DNA from: Bacteroidales bacterium UBA714
Lineage (GTDB): Bacteria; Bacteroidota; Bacteroidia; Bacteroidales; UBA932
Reading direction: 5' to 3'
Length of the DNA: 9,747 bases
Assembly: GCA_002298075.1 (NCBI GenBank)
Contig: DBLW01000118.1
Coordinates: 1 to 9,747, forward strand
Shown: positions 1-5,228 of the stretch, one piece after another
Layout: each line of letters begins with the position of its first letter
Position numbering within the stretch: the stretch's first letter is position 1
The notes under the pieces: model-generated
What the model saw: only the letters and a program-made list of their open reading frames with translations
Told to the model about the DNA's origin: nothing
Databases searched by the model: none
Position numbers and translations under genes: made by a program

Positions 1-125
1 CCCCAAAGCCCTTCATGCAGCCTCAGACAGCTTCTCCCGCTCCTGACGGCAGTCCAGTTCTCCTGTGAACCGGCTCCCAACGGAGAGGTTATGTCATCTG
101 ATATTACCCTTATCCTGTCTTCCAT
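1..125 (-). CDS. beta-ketoacyl-ACP synthase, N-terminal fragment (C-terminus beyond window)
   Basis: Forty-one codons are visible from an ATG at 125-123 to the window edge, reading MEDRIRVISDDITSPLGAGS and then QENWTAVRSGRSCL. This fits the first strand and helix of a thiolase-fold ketosynthase (compare the 'V.T..G..SPLG....E.W..L..GRSG' opening of the FabF/KAS II family). The catalytic Cys-His-His residues lie outside the window, so a working condensing enzyme, a chain-length-factor-like partner, or a degenerate copy cannot be told apart. The ATG lies four nucleotides after the stop of the upstream dehydratase, so the two are surely co-transcribed. In this cluster it would condense malonyl units onto an ACP-bound aromatic starter or polyene chain. 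The family call is fairly firm despite the short sequence because of SPLG, ENW and GRS; the exact subfamily is open. Confidence 0.8.
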   Translation of the reverse strand, partial: MEDRIRVISDDITSPLGAGSQENWTAVRSGRSCLRLHEGLW

Positions 126-129
126 AATA

Positions 130-642
130 TTATGCTTTTATCCCGCCGCCCATCGGCTTTCCGTTCTTTGTGTACTCATTCCCCGGACCGGATGAAGCCT
201 CCACCTGAGCCTGGGAATCAGTAAGCGCAATCTTCATTATGCCCTCCGCCATCAGATTTCCGCCGGCATCCCGAATCTCAGCCTTGGCCATCTTCACGTT
301 GAAGACCTCCGTAATGACCTCAATCCTGGTGCTGACTGTCTGTCCCACAGAGGGAAGAGAGTGTATCATCACATTTCTCACTGCCCCTATCATTCCTATG
401 CAGACTCCGTTTCCGAGCACATATCTGTTATGATAACCTACCATGGCCGCACATGTCTGGGCCATATTCTCAATAAGCCCCGAATAAGACAGCAAGCCAT
501 CGTCAACAAATATATTGTCCTTAGTCACATCAAGTTCCGTACATGCGGCCACTTCCTCATATCCCGTGATACGGCTTATCATTATGAACGGGCTGCGCTG
601 CGGCAAGATGTTTTCTACAGGTATTTCTCTCAATTCCATCAT
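130..642 (-). CDS. FabZ-like hotdog 3-hydroxyacyl-ACP dehydratase of flexirubin/aryl polyene type
   Basis: A 170-residue single hotdog-fold protein. It probably dehydrates 3-hydroxyacyl-ACP intermediates to build the conjugated polyene chain in the cytoplasm. The sequence LPQRSPFIMISRI at residues 13-25 aligns with the FabZ active-site motif LPHRYPFLLVDRV, and SGLIENMAQTCAA at 54-66 aligns with the central helix carrying the acidic residue (Glu58). The usual catalytic His is Gln15 here. As I recall, LPQR is common in Bacteroidota members of this family, so it may be a subfamily trait. After the fold, roughly residues 142-170 form a Gly/Ser-rich tail ending GKPMGGGIKA. A TTG at 645 is in frame, but the ATG at 642 is a better start: it overlaps the preceding acyltransferase TGA as TGATG, suggesting translational coupling. 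A second ATG follows directly at 639. Confidence 0.85.
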   Translation of the reverse strand: MMELREIPVENILPQRSPFIMISRITGYEEVAACTELDVTKDNIFVDDGLLSYSGLIENMAQTCAAMVGYHNRYVLGNGVCIGMIGAVRNVMIHSLPSVGQTVSTRIEVITEVFNVKMAKAEIRDAGGNLMAEGIMKIALTDSQAQVEASSGPGNEYTKNGKPMGGGIKA

Positions 643-1532
643 CAATTCTCCCAGAAGTCATACCAGTTGAACCATTGGTGCGGATATCTCCGCACAACCT
701 CCTCAAGCACTCTCACGTAGCTTTCCGCAAGCGAAGCCATCTCAGCTTTCCTGTCCGTGCCACCGGAGGAAGCCAGCCTGCGATAAATTATCCGGTATCT
801 GTATGTATCCTCTTTCATGACGAATATCGCTACTGACGGCACGCCTTTCCGGACAGCCAGCGAAAACGGTCCCATCGGGAAATCCGCCTCTTTTCCGAGG
901 AACGGAAGCCTTATCTTCTTCGGAGAGCCGAAAAGCCTGTCGGAAGGCATGCTTACTATTCCGCCCTCATCCAGCATGGCATTCAGCTCGAAGATATGGG
1001 ACATGTCTTCCATCACCGGCACCATCCTTATGTTGTTGCGGCTGAAGGCTGTCCGGCGGTTCTGCATGACCGTCTGTGTCTCTCCTGAAAATACAAGTGC
1101 GCAAAAAGGCTTGTCACCCGCCTTGAGCGAATATCCGGCAAGTTCATAATTGCCGACATGCGAACTCATCAGGACTATCCCGGAATCCTGCCCGAGAAGT
1201 GGATTGAAGTCCTCCCCGTTTTCCATCACAAAGTCAAAAGACTGTCCCGCATACATGGCGAAACGGTCCAGGATGACCTGGCCGAATACATAGTGGTTGC
1301 GATAGACAGCCGCGAAAGCTTTTAACGCAGAATAGCCGAACCTGTCACGGAAATATGACATGGATGCCTTGTAGCCCCTGCGTCCGAACAGCATGTAGAA
1401 AGGAATCACACATGCCATGACACAATAGAGGGAACGCACGCCGAAACTCCTGAGCCATAATATCAGGAATCTCTGCATCCATGGCAGTCCGCCGGTCCTG
1501 CCTTTCCATTTGTCGTGCCTGAGCTCTCCCAA
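642..1532 (-). CDS. HtrB/LpxL-type lysophospholipid acyltransferase-like protein
   Basis: A 296-residue member of the LpxL/HtrB (LPLAT) family, which transfers acyl groups from acyl-ACP to lipid acceptors at the inner membrane. SSHVGNYELAG at about residues 123-133 carries the family HX4(D/E) catalytic pair as His125 and Glu130. The N-terminal stretch around residues 21-50 (RFLILWLRSF, CVMACVIPFYMLFG) is hydrophobic and probably anchors it to the membrane. The C-terminal PHQWFNWYDFW resembles the usual 'P.QW.W...RW' end of the family. The start is TTG: no ATG lies upstream before an in-frame stop at 1553-1551, and the next ATG (residue 19) would remove the WKGRTGG segment that appears conserved in relatives. 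It begins two nucleotides after the ACP stop and ends overlapping the dehydratase start. Flexirubin and aryl polyene clusters usually encode such an enzyme. I infer that it attaches the polyene acyl chain to its lipid or alkylresorcinol partner rather than acylating lipid A. Confidence 0.88.
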   Translation of the reverse strand: MGELRHDKWKGRTGGLPWMQRFLILWLRSFGVRSLYCVMACVIPFYMLFGRRGYKASMSYFRDRFGYSALKAFAAVYRNHYVFGQVILDRFAMYAGQSFDFVMENGEDFNPLLGQDSGIVLMSSHVGNYELAGYSLKAGDKPFCALVFSGETQTVMQNRRTAFSRNNIRMVPVMEDMSHIFELNAMLDEGGIVSMPSDRLFGSPKKIRLPFLGKEADFPMGPFSLAVRKGVPSVAIFVMKEDTYRYRIIYRRLASSGGTDRKAEMASLAESYVRVLEEVVRRYPHQWFNWYDFWEN

Positions 1533-1534
1533 GG

Positions 1535-1777
1535 CTATTTCAATTTGTTCTCAATGACAGTGCAGAACTCGTCAAGAGTCTTTATCGCCTTGAAGTCGGC
1601 AGCCTCGAGCTTGAATCCGAAATTCTCTTCAACAAGCACAACTATATCCACTATCTCAAGAGAGTCTATTCCCATGTCTTCCCTGAGCCTTGACTCCGGA
1701 AATATCTTGTCTTCGTCTATCTCAAGCTCTTCCGTCAGGAAATTCCTGACTTTTTCTTCAATTTCTCCTCTGTTCAT
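1535..1777 (-). CDS. acyl carrier protein
   Basis: An 80-residue acidic four-helix acyl carrier protein of normal length. The phosphopantetheine attachment motif is MGIDSLEIVDIV (residues 35-46), with Ser39 as the modified serine. Many Glu and Asp residues surround helix II, as expected for a carrier that docks on positively charged partner enzymes. It sits between the ammonia-lyase (42-nt gap) and the acyltransferase (2-nt gap). It is therefore the dedicated carrier of the pigment pathway rather than the housekeeping fatty-acid ACP, which normally lies next to fabF. Its likely cargo is the aryl starter and growing polyene chain. The ATG at 1777 is preceded by A/T-rich sequence on the coding strand (AAAATACAAGAAT), the usual style of Bacteroidota starts. 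Aryl polyene clusters often hold two ACPs; a second is not visible here. Confidence 0.95.
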   Translation of the reverse strand: MNRGEIEEKVRNFLTEELEIDEDKIFPESRLREDMGIDSLEIVDIVVLVEENFGFKLEAADFKAIKTLDEFCTVIENKLK

Positions 1778-1819
1778 ATTCTTGTATTTTATCCAATCCT
1801 TGATCTTGGCACACGGCTA

Positions 1820-3328
1820 TTACATTTCCCTGAGCCATTTTTCCACTGCGGAGATTTCCTCATAGAAAGGCGTGTCCTCCACAAAGACAGGCACAATCGC
1901 ACGTACCCTGTCATAGACCTCACGTGTGCGCGGGGCAAGGCTTGAGGAAATCCCGAGACAATCGACAGCCTGCACGAGAGCAATATACAATATGGACATC
2001 ACCTGATATGCGTTGTCGACTACCTGGCCGCAGATAAGAGCGGAATTGGTGCCCATGCTCACAATGTCCTGATTGTCATTGTTGTTCGGGATGCTGTGCA
2101 CATAGTTAGGCATCGACAGGGTCTGACACTCCGCGGTGGTTGAAGTCGCAGTGAACTGGCAGGCCTGCATCCCGTAGTTCAGCCCGAGTTTTCCCATATT
2201 CAGGAACGGCGGCAGAATGCCGTTTATGCGGTCATGGAAGAGATAATTGAGCTGCCTTTCGGCTGTCATTGCCACCCTTGTCACGGCAATCTTCACCTTG
2301 TCCTGCTCCAGCGACACATAATCCCCGTGGAAGTTGCCTCCATGATAAACATTACGTGATTGCGGGTCAATTATCGGGTTGTCACATGCCGAGTTCATTT
2401 CCTCCTCGAGTATCCTGCGGGAATTTTTCAGTGTCTCATATACCGGGCCGAGTATCTGAGGGGTGCAGCGCAGGGAATAGTAAGCCTGGACCTTATGGGT
2501 GAACACCTCCTCTTCTGCGTGTCCGTTGTCATACAGGGCATGCTCACGCTTACAGAGGCACTTGCTGCCCTGTGAAATTTCCCTCATCATCGAGGCTATG
2601 GCCTGCTGGCCTTCATGCCTTCTGCATCCGTTCAGCTCCTCCGACATAAGGTCGTCATACGATGAGGCTATTTCGTTCATCATCACTGAGGCCGTCACCG
2701 CATGCTCAAGAAGCTGCTCAGCCAAAAGCTGGTTCACCATACCGATGCCTGTCATGACTGATGTTCCGTTCGTGATGGAAAGCCCCTCGCGTATATGTAT
2801 CCGGAACGGCTCCAGGGCATTTTCCCTCATTACCTCTGCCGAAGGACGCCACTCGCCGCGCCAGTGCACCTTGCCTTCTCCGATGAGCGTAAGTGCGATA
2901 TGTGCAAGCTGGACAAGGTCACCGCTGGCCCCTACGCTTCCGTGCCTCGGTATGAAAGGATATATGTCACGATTTATGAATTCCGCGAGCAGGCGCACAA
3001 GATCGGGATGAACTCCGCTCTTGCACTGGAGGAAGGTGCCGAGCCGCGCTATCATGGCGGACTTGACAAGCATGTCCGGCAGCGGCTCACCGGCTCCGCA
3101 GGCATGGCTCCTGATTATATTGTACTGAAGATCAGACAGGTATTTGTCATCCACCCTCCATTGTGCCATGGGGCCGAAGCCCGTATTGATCCCGTATATG
3201 ACTTTATCAGCAGAAAATTCTTTCAGGAAACTGAAGCACGCTCCGATTTCCTCAATCGGAAGCTCGGACAGGTCTATTTTATCGCCGTGATATAATATGT
3301 CGCGGACTTTATCCAAAGTCAAAACCAT
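1820..3328 (-). CDS. aromatic amino acid (probably tyrosine) ammonia-lyase, first gene of flexirubin-type cluster
   Basis: A 502-residue, full-length member of the MIO-dependent HAL/PAL/TAL family. The self-cyclising Ala-Ser-Gly triad is at residues 134-136 within HGSVGASGDLVQLAHIAL. The catalytic tyrosine loop is YGINTGFGPM (Tyr45). NGTSVMTG (187-194), YYSLRCTPQ (283-291), DNPIID (316-321), GGNFHGD (330-336) and NNNDNQDIVSMG (415-426) are further active-site and core motifs. The selectivity pair is Ser74-His75 (IIRSHACG), the classic histidine-lyase pattern. From memory, however, the tyrosine-specific lyase of Flavobacterium johnsoniae carries the same RSH segment and shares long stretches with this protein (FLKEF, KVIYG.NTGFGPMAQ, CTPQ versus CVPQ). 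No hutU, hutI or hutG lies nearby; ACP, acyltransferase, dehydratase and ketosynthase follow. I therefore infer deamination of tyrosine to 4-coumarate as starter. Substrate is not proven by sequence alone. Confidence 0.93.
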   Translation of the reverse strand: MVLTLDKVRDILYHGDKIDLSELPIEEIGACFSFLKEFSADKVIYGINTGFGPMAQWRVDDKYLSDLQYNIIRSHACGAGEPLPDMLVKSAMIARLGTFLQCKSGVHPDLVRLLAEFINRDIYPFIPRHGSVGASGDLVQLAHIALTLIGEGKVHWRGEWRPSAEVMRENALEPFRIHIREGLSITNGTSVMTGIGMVNQLLAEQLLEHAVTASVMMNEIASSYDDLMSEELNGCRRHEGQQAIASMMREISQGSKCLCKREHALYDNGHAEEEVFTHKVQAYYSLRCTPQILGPVYETLKNSRRILEEEMNSACDNPIIDPQSRNVYHGGNFHGDYVSLEQDKVKIAVTRVAMTAERQLNYLFHDRINGILPPFLNMGKLGLNYGMQACQFTATSTTAECQTLSMPNYVHSIPNNNDNQDIVSMGTNSALICGQVVDNAYQVMSILYIALVQAVDCLGISSSLAPRTREVYDRVRAIVPVFVEDTPFYEEISAVEKWLREM

Positions 3329-3347
3329 AGATGCTTTTTTAAAAACG

Positions 3348-3380
3348 CAAATTTAATATAATATCTGAAATATTCCGAAA
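3348..3380 (-). promoter_or_regulatory. candidate Bacteroidota sigma promoter for the pigment operon
   Basis: On the minus strand, TAAATTTG at 3355-3348 is an exact match to the Bacteroides -7 consensus TAnnTTTG. A weak -33-like TTTC lies at 3380-3377, 21 nt upstream; the consensus would be TTTG. Transcription would start near 3341, giving a very short A-rich leader (including AAAAAA) before the ATG at 3328, with no Shine-Dalgarno sequence. A match this short in AT-rich DNA can arise by chance, but its position is right. Confidence 0.45.
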
Positions 3381-3391
3381 AATACCAAACC

Positions 3392-3421
3392 TTTGCATTC
3401 TTTATTCAGGCACTGATTTTG
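3392..3421 (+). promoter_or_regulatory. candidate promoter for the GH13 gene
   Basis: TTTG at 3392-3395 is followed after 18 nt by TGATTTTG at 3414-3421, one mismatch from the Bacteroides -7 consensus TAnnTTTG. The element would start transcription around 3428, about 30 nt before the ATG at 3460. The leader holds no clear Shine-Dalgarno sequence. Spacing is slightly short of the usual 19-21 nt, so this is a tentative call. Confidence 0.35.
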
Positions 3422-3459
3422 CAGTAAAATGGCGCGCATTTATAAATGAAATTCAAATC

Positions 3460-5124
3460 ATGCCCAAAACAATCATATACCAGATGCTCCCGCGGCTCTG
3501 GGGCAACGACTGCACGACAAACAGGAAAAACGGGACACTCGAAGAAAACGGAACCGGCAAATTCTCCGGCATCACCAAATCCGACTTGGAATACATCAAA
3601 TGGCTCGGCTGCAGCCATGTCTGGTTTACAGGTGTCATCAGGCACTCGACAAAAGCCGGCACATCAGGCTGCACGGCATCTCATCCCCAATTCGTAAAAG
3701 GGGAGGCCGGGTCTCCATATGCGATTTGCGATTATTATGACGTGAACCCTTATCTTGCAGACTCTCCTGCTGACAGAATGTCAGAATTTCGGGAACTGGT
3801 ACAGCGCACCCATGACGCAGGCCTTAAGGTAATAATAGATTTTGTTCCGAACCATGTCGCCCGGGACTATGGAAAGACAGCCATGACACCGGGACACCCT
3901 GTGCTCGGAGCAGAGGATGACAAGACCGTCCACTGGAAAGCCGAAAACGACTTCCTGTACTATCCGGGCGAGCAGCTGAAGCTTCCCGGAGCAGTGCCGC
4001 AAGGATTCGGTCCATATGTGGAGATGCCGGCAATGGCGACCGGAAACAATTGCTACAGCGCCTCACCGGGAATAAACGACTGGTATGAGACCGTAAAAAT
4101 AAACTATTGCGACTTCCGCACCCCGACATGGGACAAGATGCTGGACATCGTGGATTTCTGGGCGTCACAGGGAGTTGACGGATTCCGGTGCGACATGGTC
4201 GAGCTTGTCCCTCCGCAGTTCATGCAGTGGCTCATAGCTGAAATAAAGAAAAAGCACCCTTCCATAATATTCATAGCGGAAGTCTATAAAAAGGAACTGT
4301 ACGGGCAATATGTCCGCGAAGTCGGTTTCGACCTTCTGTACGACAAGTCAGGCCTGTACGACACCCTGCGCACGATAGTCGAGAAGAATGCCAATGACAA
4401 CGGCATGCCCGTGGAGCTTTGGCAGTCCACGACAGGAATAACAAGAAACTGGCAGTTCCTCGGCGACCTGCAACCCTATATGCTGAATTTCCTTGAGAAT
4501 CATGATGAGCAGAGATTCGCTTCAGACTTTTTCGGAGGCGACTCCTCCAGGACATTTGCACCTCTATACGTTTCACTGATGCTCAACACCGCTCCTTTCA
4601 TGATTTATTTCGGCGAGGAGACAGGGGAGAAGGGAATGGACTCAGAAGGACTCAGCGGTACCGACGGACGGTCAACAATCTTTGACTGGTGGAGCATCGG
4701 CTCAATACAAAGGTTGCGCAAAGTCATAGCTTCGGAGCAATACCGCACCCTGGACGTGGAGAAAATTACAGATGCCGGGCTTGAGCGCAAAGAAGCGGAA
4801 ATATTCTGCAGGTTTGCCCAAGCAGTGCGTCTCGCGTCTTCGGACGAGGCCATATGCAAAGGCACAACTTATGACCTGTGCTATTGCAACATGAGTTCGG
4901 ACGGGTTCGACAAGAACAGGCACTTTGCTTTCCTCAGGGACTTTGAAGACCATACTCTGCTCGTGGCCGCCAACTTCTCCGACAAGCCGTCATGCATGGA
5001 AATCATCATTCCGCAGCATGCGTTCGACTGGATGGAAATACCTGTCACCGAAGTGCTGCACCCGGGCAAGACCATAAAGATAGAAATTGCACCGATGGAC
5101 GGCAAAGTCATAACATTGATATAG
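3460..5124 (+). CDS. intracellular GH13 alpha-amylase-family glycoside hydrolase
   Basis: A 554-residue TIM-barrel enzyme of the GH13 family acting on alpha-glucans. All four conserved regions are present: region I DFVPNHVA (Asp127, Asn131, His132), region II GFRCDMVE with the nucleophile Asp245, region III FIAEVYK with the acid/base Glu274, and region IV LENHDEQ with His348 and transition-state stabiliser Asp349. The protein starts directly with the first barrel strand (TIIYQMLPRLWG), with no signal peptide or lipobox. It should therefore be cytoplasmic, unlike SusG-type surface amylases. The last 60 or so residues (HTLLVAANFSD to the C-terminus) look like the beta-sandwich domain C. It stands alone, divergent from the pigment operon and convergent with the receiver/ATP-grasp gene. 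A role in glycogen or imported maltodextrin turnover is an inference; hydrolase and transglycosylase cannot be separated here. The ATG at 3460 is preferred because nothing upstream in frame resembles the family. Confidence 0.92.
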   Translation: MPKTIIYQMLPRLWGNDCTTNRKNGTLEENGTGKFSGITKSDLEYIKWLGCSHVWFTGVIRHSTKAGTSGCTASHPQFVKGEAGSPYAICDYYDVNPYLADSPADRMSEFRELVQRTHDAGLKVIIDFVPNHVARDYGKTAMTPGHPVLGAEDDKTVHWKAENDFLYYPGEQLKLPGAVPQGFGPYVEMPAMATGNNCYSASPGINDWYETVKINYCDFRTPTWDKMLDIVDFWASQGVDGFRCDMVELVPPQFMQWLIAEIKKKHPSIIFIAEVYKKELYGQYVREVGFDLLYDKSGLYDTLRTIVEKNANDNGMPVELWQSTTGITRNWQFLGDLQPYMLNFLENHDEQRFASDFFGGDSSRTFAPLYVSLMLNTAPFMIYFGEETGEKGMDSEGLSGTDGRSTIFDWWSIGSIQRLRKVIASEQYRTLDVEKITDAGLERKEAEIFCRFAQAVRLASSDEAICKGTTYDLCYCNMSSDGFDKNRHFAFLRDFEDHTLLVAANFSDKPSCMEIIIPQHAFDWMEIPVTEVLHPGKTIKIEIAPMDGKVITLI

Positions 5125-5142
5125 GCATCTGCCTATTATTTT
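5121..5142 (+). terminator. short hairpin terminator on the GH13 stop codon
   Basis: ATAGGC-ATCT-GCCTAT (5121-5136) is a perfect 6-bp stem that can close to 7 bp with a 2-nt loop. It is followed by TATTTT. The TAG stop of the amylase gene (5122-5124) is inside the left arm. The form fits a weak intrinsic terminator for the plus-strand transcript, placed just ahead of a stronger one. Confidence 0.5.
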
Positions 5143-5149
5143 CATGGCA

Positions 5150-5207
5150 AAACCCGTTTAACAAAAATGTTTCTAAAGTAAACAAATATGTTAAACGGGT
5201 TTATTTT
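5150..5207. terminator. long bidirectional terminator between convergent genes
   Basis: Two 23-nt arms (5150-5172 and 5180-5202) surround a 7-nt loop, CTAAAGT. The outer 14 bp pair perfectly (AAACCCGTTTAACA with TGTTAAACGGGTTT), followed by an A-rich interior with three mismatches and a closing TGTTT/AAACA stem. The plus strand continues with ATTTT after the GGGTTT arm; the minus strand carries TTTT after its GGG. It can therefore stop transcription of both the amylase gene and the oppositely oriented receiver/ATP-grasp gene, whose stop codon is 27 nt beyond the right arm. Confidence 0.75.
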
Positions 5208-5228
5208 CTGAGCTTTGTGTTAGGGTTG

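Noticed and set aside
643..645. TTG at 645 as start of the dehydratase
   Set aside because: The ATG immediately downstream at 642 forms a standard TGATG coupling with the upstream stop and is the stronger start codon.
642..1532. Naming the acyltransferase lpxL (lipid A biosynthesis)
   Set aside because: Family and HX4E motif fit, but its location between ACP and dehydratase points to the pigment pathway.
2499..3295. Plus-strand open frames of 166-170 codons opposite the ammonia-lyase gene
   Set aside because: They are antisense to a fully conserved enzyme sequence and show no protein-family signal; they are a by-product of the codon usage.
1820..3328. Naming the lyase hutH (histidine degradation)
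   Set aside because: No other hut genes are nearby, the operon partners are polyketide-type enzymes, and the sequence resembles a known flexirubin tyrosine lyase more closely.
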